Under the pieces are notes generated by a model. It saw only the letters and a list, made by a program, of their open reading frames with translations, had not been told where the DNA came from and ran no database searches. From NCBI GenBank assembly GCA_964479535.1, contig CAYZMM010000027.1, forward strand, positions 1-64,000: a DNA stretch of 64,000 bases, given 5' to 3'. The translations under genes were made by a program, and so were the position numbers. Every line of letters begins with the position of its first letter. The first letter of the stretch is position 1. Source of the stretch: S015-6 sp964479535. GTDB taxonomy: Bacteria; Desulfobacterota; DSWW01. Shown in pieces: positions 32,740-41,330 of this stretch.

Positions 32740-34038
32740 ATGAAGACGTATGACCAGGGTAAATCGTTGGAGCTGCTCGATCGGGCGAAAAAGGTCATCC
32801 CGGGCTCGATGTTCTGCCCCGAGGGCGGCGTGTACGGCCACTACAGCGTTTCCGCTCTCGCCCCGGGAAACCCGATCTACTTCTCCGGGTCCGAGGGGTC
32901 GAGATTCTGGGATGTGGACGGAAACGAGTACATCGACTACGTGTGCGCCTACGGCCCGATGATCCTCGGTTACAACCACCCGGCCGTGGAAGAGGCGGCC
33001 AGGGCACAGTACGAAAAGGGCAACACGGTTTCCCTGTCCGCGCCCGTGATGATCGACCTGGCCGAGGAGCTGGTGGACACGGTGTCGATCGCGGACTGGG
33101 CCTACTTCGCCAAGAACGGTGCCGACCCGACCAACCTCTCGGTGATGGTTGCGAGAGCGGCCACGGGCCGGAAGAAGGTCATCGTCTTCGAGGGCTTCTA
33201 CCACGGTTCTTCTCCCTGGATGCAGGCCGCGGGCAGCCCCGGCACGATCGAAGAGGACACGGAACACGTCATCCAGCTCACCTGGAACGACTACGCGCAG
33301 CTGGAGCGGGCCGTGGAAGAGAACGACGGCCAGGTCGCCTGCGTCATCTCCTCCCCGTACCACCACCCGATCGTGGTGGACAACGAGATGCCTGCCGAAG
33401 GCTTCTGGCAGAAGGTCGAGACCCTGTGCAGGAAGAAGGGTATCGTCCTGATCGTAGACGACGTGCGGGCGGGCTTCCGGGCCGACCTGGCCGGCTCTCA
33501 CGAGTACTTCGGCTTCAAGCCGGATCTCGTCTGCTTCGGCAAGGCCCTTGGAAACGGCTACCCGATCTCGGCTCTCGTGGGGACCGACGCGTTGAGAGAC
33601 GCCGTGACGAGCGTCTTCTTCACGGGCACCCAGTTCTTCAACGCCGCACCCATGGCGGCCGCCCTGGCGACCCTTCGGGAGATGAAGAAGATCGATGCGC
33701 CGAAAGTCATGCTCGAGATCGGGCAGAAGATCATGGACGGGCTCGTGGCGCTTGCAAAGGACTACGGGTACGACCTGAAGGTCACCGGTCTTCCCTCCAT
33801 GCCCTTCCTGCGCATCACGAATCAGGACCCGCCGGTCCTGTCCGAGGGGCCGGCCGCCATCCACAAGGGGCTCCACGCGGACTGGATCTCCGAGTGCGTG
33901 CAGCGGGGGGTCTTCATCCTCGACTACCACAACAACTTCATCTCCGCCGCCCACACCGAAGAGGACGCCCAGAAGACCTGGGACATCGCGGACGAGGCCT
34001 TCAAGGCCGTGAAGAAGAAGTACGGGGATCAATATTGA
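32740..34038 (+). CDS. Class III aminotransferase (glutamate-1-semialdehyde aminomutase-like)
   Basis: 432 residues. The PLP lysine is Lys268 in LVCFGKALGNGYPISALVG, preceded by the pyridine-N contact Asp in LIVDDVRAGFR near residue 240. The N-terminal IPGSMFCPEGGVYGHY and GSRFWDVDGNEYIDYVCAYGP match the glutamate-1-semialdehyde aminomutase subgroup, but the KNGADPTN segment has Asp where HemL carries a Ser/Glu pattern, so a haem-pathway role is not assured. Aminotransfer to a small keto or aldehyde substrate is the safe call. GGGAG lies before the ATG. It ends the plus-strand block; its neighbour at 34140 is convergent. Confidence 0.8.
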   Translation: MKTYDQGKSLELLDRAKKVIPGSMFCPEGGVYGHYSVSALAPGNPIYFSGSEGSRFWDVDGNEYIDYVCAYGPMILGYNHPAVEEAARAQYEKGNTVSLSAPVMIDLAEELVDTVSIADWAYFAKNGADPTNLSVMVARAATGRKKVIVFEGFYHGSSPWMQAAGSPGTIEEDTEHVIQLTWNDYAQLERAVEENDGQVACVISSPYHHPIVVDNEMPAEGFWQKVETLCRKKGIVLIVDDVRAGFRADLAGSHEYFGFKPDLVCFGKALGNGYPISALVGTDALRDAVTSVFFTGTQFFNAAPMAAALATLREMKKIDAPKVMLEIGQKIMDGLVALAKDYGYDLKVTGLPSMPFLRITNQDPPVLSEGPAAIHKGLHADWISECVQRGVFILDYHNNFISAAHTEEDAQKTWDIADEAFKAVKKKYGDQY

Positions 34039-34139
34039 TCGTGGGATCCGCCGTACGCTGCGATCCGCACCGGCTCCCCGCATTCGGCTTGCAGAGGTGA
34101 AAGGGAAAAGGCGAAAGGCCTCCCAACCGAAGAAAAAGC

Positions 34140-35462
34140 TCACTCGACCGTGTAGAAGGACTCCTGGAACTCGGGCCGATTCTCGTACCGTTTCATGAAC
34201 ATGCCCGGATAGGTGTCGATCCCTTCCAAATGGGCGGGGTCCACCTCGACCCCTGCCTGCCGGAGGGCTTTTACGATCGCCTTCGGCGTCGGCGGGCACC
34301 CCTTCACCGCGATCATCTCCTGGATATGCGGGTTGTCCTTGTGGGCCTGGTACATGCACTTGCCGAGCAGGACCGTCTTCTTCTTGCCCGGCGCAGGCTC
34401 CATCGTCTTCCCGGTCAGGACCTCCACATCGTCCCAGGGCTCGCCCTTCCACGCCTTGGCGATGCTCCACAGGGCCACCCCGTTGATGGGTGAGCAGTAG
34501 GTGCAGAGAGACAGGTCGTATTTCCGGTAGGAAAGCCCCTGGATGCCCATCTTCTGCATGGGCAGAGGAAGGCTCCCGTCCTCGGTGTACGGGAAGGTGT
34601 GTTCGTGGCGGAGGGCAAACGCCTCCACCCCTTCTCCCTTCCATTCCACCTCGGAAGGATCCGGGGATCTCCCTCGATCACGTGCGGCGTGCACCAGGTG
34701 AGGAACCTCCAAAGGCGCGTATCCCAGGATCAGGGAGCCCGCAATGTCGGCGGCCAGCATGTCCGAGGACGCGACCAGGGCGTCGGTCCTCCGTGCCTTC
34801 CCGTCGAAGAGGGGCCCGCGCTCGAGGGTGTAGATCCCGTCCAGGATCGTGAGGGAGGGAGGAAGCCGGTTGGCGAGCTTCGCCACCATGAAATGAAGAT
34901 CCCGCTCCGGATCCTCACTGTGGCATTTCTTGCGGGAGGGGATATCGATCAGGCCCTTCAGGTTCTTGATGCCGAGGCTCACGACGGTCTGTGCGTGGCA
35001 CTTGACCACGGGTATATTCACCAGGAAATCGCTCGCCAGATAGTCCTCATTGAAAGAAAGCGTCACGTCGTCTCCGAGATCCTCCTTCTCGAAGGGCCTC
35101 TGATGCAGGTCGAGGACCCTCACGCCGTAACGCTTGTTCAGGGTATTGAATCCGAGCTTCTCGAAGGCGTCGGCCGGGGTCGCCCTGTCCTTTGCGTTCC
35201 ATGTGACCAGCCCTTCCCCGATGGTGATGTCGTCGATGCCGCGCTCCTTCAGCAGAAGGACCGCGTCTTCGATCACCCGTGACGTCGTGATCACGCCGTA
35301 CTTGGGGAAGACGGTCTTGCGGGTCCAGAAGATGATGTTCGGTTTGACGAAGACCTTTGCGCCGGAGGGAAGGTGGTCGAGCCCGCCGGCCAGCTCGACG
35401 GCCCTCCGGACCGACTCCCCCGGTTCTTCATACCGAACCACCGCCACGATGGGTTTACGCAT
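34140..35462 (-). CDS. DUF362 family protein
   Basis: 440 residues of the DUF362 family: KVFVKPNIIFWTR near residue 38, VNIPVVKCHAQTVVSLGIKN near 150 and KGLIDIPSRKKCH after it. Later cysteines lie in LSLCTYCSPINGVA and LLGKCMYQAHK. DUF362 proteins are found in anaerobes and are often linked to ferredoxins or Fe-S proteins; no reaction is established. This copy lacks a C-terminal ferredoxin domain. GGAG precedes the ATG at 35462. It is the last gene of the long minus-strand block that starts with the Kdo genes, 17 bases after the methyltransferase. Confidence 0.8.
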   Translation of the reverse strand: MRKPIVAVVRYEEPGESVRRAVELAGGLDHLPSGAKVFVKPNIIFWTRKTVFPKYGVITTSRVIEDAVLLLKERGIDDITIGEGLVTWNAKDRATPADAFEKLGFNTLNKRYGVRVLDLHQRPFEKEDLGDDVTLSFNEDYLASDFLVNIPVVKCHAQTVVSLGIKNLKGLIDIPSRKKCHSEDPERDLHFMVAKLANRLPPSLTILDGIYTLERGPLFDGKARRTDALVASSDMLAADIAGSLILGYAPLEVPHLVHAARDRGRSPDPSEVEWKGEGVEAFALRHEHTFPYTEDGSLPLPMQKMGIQGLSYRKYDLSLCTYCSPINGVALWSIAKAWKGEPWDDVEVLTGKTMEPAPGKKKTVLLGKCMYQAHKDNPHIQEMIAVKGCPPTPKAIVKALRQAGVEVDPAHLEGIDTYPGMFMKRYENRPEFQESFYTVE

Positions 35463-35479
35463 GATGTGATCTCCTACCC

Positions 35480-36034
35480 TTATCGATCCAGCACTGCCGT
35501 GTGGCTCCTCCTGATGGCCGGCCGCTCACCCGGCTCGAATCCGGCCCGCTCTGCCGCAGCGACCGTTTCCCCGAACCGTTTCTTCGACACGTGGCCCTTC
35601 GGTTCCGCGAGCAGGCACTTGCCCCCGGGCCGCAGCGCCGCGTGGATCTCGCGGAAGAAGGCCTCCGCGTCCGGCACCTCGTGGACGATGGCAAAGGCCA
35701 GCGCAAAATCGACCGTTCCGGCCAGGTCCTCGATGCCGAGGCCGTTCCTGTCACACACCCGGTGGTCGATACGATCCGCCAGCCCGGCCTTCCCGGCCCG
35801 CCGCACGAGGGCGTCGATCATCTTCTGCTGCAGGTCCACGCAGACGACCCTGCCTTCCGTTCCCGCCATCCGGGCCATGTCCAGGCTGAAGAAGCCCATC
35901 GCGCAGCCCACGTCCAGGGCAATCGATCCCGGCTTGACGTAAGGGGCGAGCACCTTCTTCGGGTTCTGCCCGAGCCTGCGAAGAGGGTTCAACAGGAAAT
36001 ATCCGATCCACCAGGGGCAAACGTGTTCCGCCAT
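35480..36034 (-). CDS. Class I SAM-dependent methyltransferase
   Basis: 184 residues with the Rossmann-type methyltransferase core: SIALDVGCAMGFFSLDMARM (motif I, near residue 35), VVCVDLQQKMIDAL (motif II) and GTVDFALAFAIVHEVPDAE near 105. It is of the Methyltransf_11/25 type, with no sign of its substrate. It lies 21 bases after ligA and 17 before the DUF362 gene, probably in one transcript. Confidence 0.83.
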   Translation of the reverse strand: MAEHVCPWWIGYFLLNPLRRLGQNPKKVLAPYVKPGSIALDVGCAMGFFSLDMARMAGTEGRVVCVDLQQKMIDALVRRAGKAGLADRIDHRVCDRNGLGIEDLAGTVDFALAFAIVHEVPDAEAFFREIHAALRPGGKCLLAEPKGHVSKKRFGETVAAAERAGFEPGERPAIRRSHTAVLDR

Positions 36035-36055
36035 CGCGAAATCCTTTCCTCGCTT

Positions 36056-38071
36056 CTACCGTCCCACCAGCGTTTTGAACGCTTCCTCGCTCAGCACTTC
36101 GATCCCGAGTTCCCGCGCCTTGTCCAGCTTGGACCCGGGGTCCTTTCCCGCAACCACGAAGTCCGTCTTCCTGCTCACCGAGGTGGAGACCCGCCCCCCC
36201 TTCTTCTCGATGATGCTTCTGGCGTCGTCCCGTGTGAGGGAGTCCAGTCCACCGGTGAGGACAAAGGTCTTCCCTGCAAGGGGTGCCTCCCCATCCCGGG
36301 CCTGCTCGACCGGAAAGACCACTCCACCCTTCTTCAGCTTTTCCAGGATGCCCAGGTTCTTCGGGTCGTGGAAGAAGTTGTAGAGGCTCCGGGCGACCGT
36401 GGGGCCGATCTCGTGTACCTTCTGCAAGGTCTCCATGTCCTGTTCCGCAAGGTTCTCGATCGATTCGAACTGCCTTGCGAGCACACCCGCCAGGTGAACC
36501 CCCACGTTTCGTATGCCCAGGGCATGGATCAGGTTCGCCAGGGCCGGCGTCCTGCTCTCCGCGACGGCGTGGAGAAGGTTCTCGGCAAGCTTCTCTCCCA
36601 TCCTGTCCATCTTCATCAGGGCGTCCCGGTCCAGGAAATAGATATCCGCCGGGTCCCGGATGATCCCCTTGTCCACCATCTGTTCCAGAAGCCTTCGGCC
36701 GAGGCCGTCCACGTTCATGGCCCCTTTGGACACGAAATGGGCCAGGTTCTCCTTGAGCTGGGCCGGACAGGCAAACCCGGTGCACCGATGGATCGCCTCT
36801 CCCTCCGGCCGCTCGACCTTCGACCCGCACACCGGACAGGTCTCCGGCATGACGAAGGCCCGTTCCGTCCCATCCCGCTTCGATTCCACCACCTTGACCA
36901 CTTCCGGGATCACGTCCCCTGCCCGCTGAATGACGACCGTGTCGCCGCTCCGCACGTCTTTCTTCCGGACCTCGTCCTCGTTGTGCAGGGAGGCCCGTCT
37001 CACCTCCACCCCCCCGACCCGCACCGGCTCGAGGACCGCCACGGGCGTCAGCGACCCGGTCCTCCCCACGCTGACGATGATGTCCTCGACCACGGTGTGT
37101 TCCTGCTGGGCCGGGAACTTCCAGGCCACGGCCCAGCGGGGGCTCCGGGAAAGCTCGCCGAGGGCCTGCCGCACAGCGTACGCATTCACCTTGATGACGA
37201 TGCCGTCGATCTCGTAGGGGAGGCCGTCCCTCAGGGCCAGAATCTCTTCGTGGTATTCGATCGCCTCGTCCACGGTCCTGCACAACCGGGCGTGCTCGCT
37301 GATCCGGAAGCCGAGCGCCTCCAGTCGTTCGAGGCCGTCCCAGTGGCGGTCGAGCGTCTCCCCCTCGATTCGTCCGATCCCGTAGGCGAAGAGGCTCAGG
37401 GGGCGGGTGTTGGTGATCTTCGGATCCAGCTGCCGGACCGAACCGGCGGCGGCGTTGCGGGGATTGGCGAACAGGGGCCGGCCCGCCTGCTCCCTTTCCC
37501 GATTCAGCCTCGCAAAATCCTCCTTGGTCATGATCACTTCGCCGCGAACCTCGAGCAGCTCGGGAACGGTTTCCCCGAGAAGCCTCAAGGGAACCGACTT
37601 CACGGTCCGCAGGTTCAGGGTCACATCCTCGCCTACGATCCCGTCGCCCCGGGTGCAGCCGAGCTGAAAAACCCCTTCCCGGTAGATCAGCTCCACCGCG
37701 AGGCCGTCGAACTTCGGCTCCACCGTGTACTGGATCTCCTCGTCCTCCAGACCGGAGAGGTCCCTGACCCTCCGGTGGAAGTCCAGGAACTCCTGCTTCG
37801 AGGTCGCCTTGTTCAGGCTCAGCATCGGGAGGCTGTGCCGCACCGATTGGAATGCGTCCAGGGGCGCCGCCCCTACCCGCTGGGTGGGGGAGTCGGCTGT
37901 GACGAGCTCCGGATGGGCATCTTCCAGGGCCGACAGTTCGTCGAAGAGGCGGTCGTATTCTGCGTCCGAGACCTCCGGATCGTCCTGGATGTAGTAAGCG
38001 TGGTTGTGACGGTTGATCTCGTCCCGCAACCGTCGCATCCTGCCCAGCACCTTCGGATCGTGTTGAGACAT
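36056..38071 (-). CDS. ligA: NAD-dependent DNA ligase
   Basis: 671 residues, standard length. It seals nicks using NAD and is needed for replication and repair. Domains in order: Ia (residues about 1-70), adenylation with the nucleophilic lysine in VEPKFDGLAVELIY near residue 118 and EVRGEVIMTKEDF near 170, OB-fold, four-cysteine zinc finger (CPVCGSKV then CTGFACPAQ near 405-430), helix-hairpin-helix repeats, and a C-terminal BRCT domain (KTFVLTGGLDSLTRDDAR from about 590). Nothing is missing. It is a core chromosomal gene, which argues that the surrounding DNA is chromosome. Confidence 0.96.
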   Translation of the reverse strand: MSQHDPKVLGRMRRLRDEINRHNHAYYIQDDPEVSDAEYDRLFDELSALEDAHPELVTADSPTQRVGAAPLDAFQSVRHSLPMLSLNKATSKQEFLDFHRRVRDLSGLEDEEIQYTVEPKFDGLAVELIYREGVFQLGCTRGDGIVGEDVTLNLRTVKSVPLRLLGETVPELLEVRGEVIMTKEDFARLNREREQAGRPLFANPRNAAAGSVRQLDPKITNTRPLSLFAYGIGRIEGETLDRHWDGLERLEALGFRISEHARLCRTVDEAIEYHEEILALRDGLPYEIDGIVIKVNAYAVRQALGELSRSPRWAVAWKFPAQQEHTVVEDIIVSVGRTGSLTPVAVLEPVRVGGVEVRRASLHNEDEVRKKDVRSGDTVVIQRAGDVIPEVVKVVESKRDGTERAFVMPETCPVCGSKVERPEGEAIHRCTGFACPAQLKENLAHFVSKGAMNVDGLGRRLLEQMVDKGIIRDPADIYFLDRDALMKMDRMGEKLAENLLHAVAESRTPALANLIHALGIRNVGVHLAGVLARQFESIENLAEQDMETLQKVHEIGPTVARSLYNFFHDPKNLGILEKLKKGGVVFPVEQARDGEAPLAGKTFVLTGGLDSLTRDDARSIIEKKGGRVSTSVSRKTDFVVAGKDPGSKLDKARELGIEVLSEEAFKTLVGR

Positions 38072-38132
38072 TTCCCAATCCAGGAAGTTTCACGCGAAAT
38101 GCGGGTCGCGCTCCAGACCGAGCACGGATCGT

Positions 38133-39431
38133 TTAGGAGGTGCGGGTCCCTGACCCCTTACCCCTGACCCCCGACCCCTTCAACGCCCTCTTCGGGTCCC
38201 CCAGGTATGCTCTCAATCCGGCCATCACCCGGTCCGTGGCTCCCCTCTTCTCCTCGATGTATTCCCTGCAGATCCGTCCCACCGCCTCTCTCGCCTGCGG
38301 ATCCTCGGCAAACCCCCGAATGCCCTGGACCAGTTCCTCGCGATCCTTCACGGAAAAGGCGCCCTTTCGCTCCACCAGATCCACCGCCTCCTGAAAATCC
38401 CGGTAATTGGGGCCGAAAAAGATGGGCATGCCGAAGGCGGCAGGCTCCATGACGCTGTGGATCCCGGCGCCGAAACCGTCTCCGATATAGGTGAGGTCCG
38501 CCAATCGATACAGGTAGGTGAGGATGCCGATCGTGTCCACCACGAGCACCTGCCTCTTCTCCAGCTCCTGGTTGTCACCCAGGCTGTAAAGGGCGACATC
38601 GCCTCCGAAGAGATCCACAATCCTCTTGATGTTCGCCTCGTCCACGTGATGCGGCACGAGCACGAGTTTGAGCTCCGGGAAGGAGGGGAGGATCTCCTTC
38701 AGGAGCTGGTCGTCGAAGGGCCATGTGCTTCCGGCCATCAGGCACGTTCGGCCCGCCAAGAACCGCTCCACCAGGGGGAAATCCCTGGGTTCACGGGCGG
38801 CAGCCAGAACCCGGTCGAAGCGGGTGTCACCGCTCAGCTCCACGTTCTCCACGCCGATGGAGGCCAGGAGGTTCAGGCTCTCCTCGTTCTGTACGAAGAA
38901 GCGGGAAATCCGCCTGAGGGCCTCGCGGCACCATTCGCCGTACGGCTTGAAGAAGATCTGGCCCTCCCGGAAGATCGAAGAGACCATGACCACGGGAATG
39001 CCCCGCCGGAACATGGCCCGAAGGAAATTGTACCAGTACTCGTAACGGATGAACACGGCTACCCGCGGCCGCACCGCGTCCAGGAACCTGCGGGCGTTTT
39101 CGGGGGTGTCGAGGGGCAGGTAGTGGACGAAATCCGCCTTGTCGAAATCCTTCCGCACCTCGTATCCGGAGGGAGAGAAGAAGGTCAGGAGTATGGGGTG
39201 GTCCGGGTATTCTTCTCGAACCTTCTCGATGATCGGCCGGCCCTGTTCGAATTCACCGAGGGAGGCGGCGTGAAACCAGACCACATCCGGCCTTCCGCCG
39301 ATGTCCGCTCTCAGCCTCCGGTACCAGCGCCGCCGGCCCTCCACCCACAACCGGGCGGATCGCTTGAACAGGGCGGCCACCCGGATGAGAACGCCGAAGG
39401 CCCGGATGGCGAGTGTGTAGAAAAGACTCAC
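38133..39431 (-). CDS. waaA: Kdo transferase, second copy (WaaA/KdtA family, divergent)
   Basis: 432 residues from a GTG at 39431 whose first bases overlap the kdsB stop (GTGA). A longer frame upstream reads through kdsB and is not real. The N-terminus is hydrophobic (LFYTLAIRAFGVLIRVAALF), then comes the glycosyltransferase start VVWFHAASLGEFEQGRPI with the catalytic Glu, RYEYWYNFLRAMF in place of the usual ETExWP motif, and FGPNYRDFQEA near residue 340. It transfers Kdo, or here perhaps Kdo8N, from CMP-sugar to lipid A precursor. The C-terminal tail (KGSGVRGKGSGTRTS) is encoded by a simple CCCCTGACCCC array and looks acquired. Confidence 0.82.
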   Translation of the reverse strand: MSLFYTLAIRAFGVLIRVAALFKRSARLWVEGRRRWYRRLRADIGGRPDVVWFHAASLGEFEQGRPIIEKVREEYPDHPILLTFFSPSGYEVRKDFDKADFVHYLPLDTPENARRFLDAVRPRVAVFIRYEYWYNFLRAMFRRGIPVVMVSSIFREGQIFFKPYGEWCREALRRISRFFVQNEESLNLLASIGVENVELSGDTRFDRVLAAAREPRDFPLVERFLAGRTCLMAGSTWPFDDQLLKEILPSFPELKLVLVPHHVDEANIKRIVDLFGGDVALYSLGDNQELEKRQVLVVDTIGILTYLYRLADLTYIGDGFGAGIHSVMEPAAFGMPIFFGPNYRDFQEAVDLVERKGAFSVKDREELVQGIRGFAEDPQAREAVGRICREYIEEKRGATDRVMAGLRAYLGDPKRALKGSGVRGKGSGTRTS

Positions 39432-40213
39432 GTTCTTCTGGTCCCGCCGGTTGTCGGCGGCTGCGTACTGCCCAACAGCCTTTGAATCCGCGCGAGGTCC
39501 TCCGGCGTGTCGACGGGAATGCTTTCGTGGTCCGTGATCTCGACCCTGATCCGGTAGCCGTTCTCGAGCCATCGGTTTTGCTCGAGGTGCTCCGCGGCCT
39601 CGAGAGGGGATGCGGGCAGCTCGGTGATCCTTCGCAGGACGTCCATCCTGTAGGCGTATACGCCCACATGCTTGTAGAAGGTATGATGCTCGTGCCACTT
39701 CGCCTGTTCGATTTCCGCCACGTAGGGAATGGGCGACCGGCTGAAATAGAGCGCGTCCTTGTTCTTGTCGAAGACCACCTTGACCTCACTGGGCAGAAGG
39801 ATCTCCTCCGGGTGGACCACCCGGTTCACGAGCGTTGCAATGTCCGCGGTTCCGTCACCGAAACAGGATTTGAGACTCTCCAGCATCTCCGGGTGCAGGA
39901 ACGGCTCATCCCCCTGCACGTTGATGACCACGTCAAAGGGACGGCTGGAGGACGCCGCGATCTTCTCTGCCGCTTCCCTGCAGCGCTCCGTACCGGTGGG
40001 GCAGTCCACAGAGGTCATCACGACCCTGCCGCCGAAGGCTTTGACCGCAGCTTCGATTCGCTCGTCGTCCGTGGCAACCCAGATCTCCTCCAGGGCCTCG
40101 GCCGAGCGCTCGTAGACCCTCTGGATCATCGTCTTGCCGGCGATCTCCACGAGCGGCTTGCCCGGAAACCGGGTCGAGGCGTAGCGGGCCGGAATGACGC
40201 CGAGAAATCTCAT
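39428..40213 (-). CDS. kdsB: CMP-Kdo (CMP-Kdo8N) synthetase
   Basis: 261 residues. The nucleotidyltransferase start VIPARYASTRFPGKPLVEIAG and VINVQGDEPFLHPEML near residue 95 are typical of 3-deoxy-manno-octulosonate cytidylyltransferases. It activates the sugar as the CMP form. Because it directly follows kdnA-kdnB, as in Shewanella, its natural substrate may be the 8-amino sugar Kdo8N. That is an inference from gene order. The last four bases overlap the GTG of the second waaA. Confidence 0.9.
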   Translation of the reverse strand: MRFLGVIPARYASTRFPGKPLVEIAGKTMIQRVYERSAEALEEIWVATDDERIEAAVKAFGGRVVMTSVDCPTGTERCREAAEKIAASSSRPFDVVINVQGDEPFLHPEMLESLKSCFGDGTADIATLVNRVVHPEEILLPSEVKVVFDKNKDALYFSRSPIPYVAEIEQAKWHEHHTFYKHVGVYAYRMDVLRRITELPASPLEAAEHLEQNRWLENGYRIRVEITDHESIPVDTPEDLARIQRLLGSTQPPTTGGTRRT

Positions 40214-40244
40214 CCTTCTCTTCTCTTTTCTTGAAGCCTTTCGA

Positions 40245-41330
40245 TCACATCCTGAGGAACAGGTCCCGGATCCATCCCGGGGTCACCCTTTCCCGCCACC
40301 CCTTGCCGAAGGCATGGTCCCACATGTGCTCCAGCTTGAAGGCCGTGTCCACCATGAGGTCGAGCTGCTCGACGGAGAGGCCGGCGGTCACGCCCTGCGG
40401 CAGCTCGATCCCCTGCTTCTCGAGCATGGCCTGGAACTCCTTCACACCCTCCGGGTACACGTCCTCCAGTCGATTGAAGGCGATGCAGTTCGCAAGGCCG
40501 TGCCGGGTGTGGAGAACGAACGAAAGGCCGTAAGAAAGAGCGTGACAGACCCCGACCTGGGAGTAGGTGACGCTCATTCCCCCCAGATAGGAAGCGATCA
40601 TCAGCTTCTCATCCGCTTCGGGCGAGGTGCCCGCCTCGTCCAGGAAGACCTCCCGGCACAGGGCGAGGGATTTGTCGGCAAAGGCATCGCTGTAGGCGTT
40701 GCGCCAGGTTCCGTTCAGGCACTCCACCGCGTGTATGTAGCAGTCCATTCCCGTGTGGAACCTCTGCTCTCGCGGGGCTCCCTGGATCAGGTCCGGATCC
40801 AGAACCACCTGGTCGGGCATGGTGTCGTCGCACTTGATCCCGAGTTTCTTCTCCGGACCGGAAAGGACGGTCGTCATGGAGACCTCGGCCCCGGTTCCGG
40901 AAAGGGTGGGGATGCAGACTTTGAACACGCCCGGATTCCGGATCAGGTCGAGGCCCTGGTAATCCGCCGAAGAGCCCGGGTTCGTCAGCATCAGCGCAAT
41001 CGCCTTGGCGTAGTCCATGACGGTTCCTCCGCCGATTCCGACCACGGCGTCGGGAAGGGCGTCTGCAAGGGCCAGGATCTCATCCCGGTAGAGATCCACC
41101 ATCCGGGTCGTCGGCTCCTCCTCGGCGCTCACCCAGATCAGCCTGTCTCTTTCCCGGAGGGGAATCCTTTGCCGGAGGCTTCCGGACTCGAATACCTGAT
41201 CCACCAGGAACACCACGTGGGAATCCGCACCCTTCCTTCTGGGCGCCAGGATCTCGTCGAGCCGATCGAACGTTCCCCTCCCAAAGGCGAAGAAGGCCAC
41301 ATTCCTGAAGTTCCTGAAGGTGTAGATCAT
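40245..41330 (-). CDS. kdnB: Kdo 8-oxidase (iron-containing alcohol dehydrogenase family)
   Basis: 361 residues of the iron-dependent alcohol dehydrogenase fold: VVGIGGGTVMDYAKAIALML near residue 92, IPTLSGTGAEVSMTTV near 135 and metal ligands around HTGMDCYIHAVE and CHALSYGLS...HTRHGLANC. The length and motifs match KdnB, which oxidises the 8-hydroxyl of Kdo so that KdnA can aminate it. Its ATG overlaps the kdnA stop by four bases. A general alcohol dehydrogenase is the alternative, but the kdnA-kdnB-kdsB order makes KdnB the better call. Confidence 0.88.
   Translation of the reverse strand: MIYTFRNFRNVAFFAFGRGTFDRLDEILAPRRKGADSHVVFLVDQVFESGSLRQRIPLRERDRLIWVSAEEEPTTRMVDLYRDEILALADALPDAVVGIGGGTVMDYAKAIALMLTNPGSSADYQGLDLIRNPGVFKVCIPTLSGTGAEVSMTTVLSGPEKKLGIKCDDTMPDQVVLDPDLIQGAPREQRFHTGMDCYIHAVECLNGTWRNAYSDAFADKSLALCREVFLDEAGTSPEADEKLMIASYLGGMSVTYSQVGVCHALSYGLSFVLHTRHGLANCIAFNRLEDVYPEGVKEFQAMLEKQGIELPQGVTAGLSVEQLDLMVDTAFKLEHMWDHAFGKGWRERVTPGWIRDLFLRM

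Noticed and set aside
35501..38167. A plus-strand open frame of 888 codons opposite ligA and the methyltransferase
   Set aside because: Antisense shadow of the unmistakable ligA gene; no start signal and low-complexity composition.
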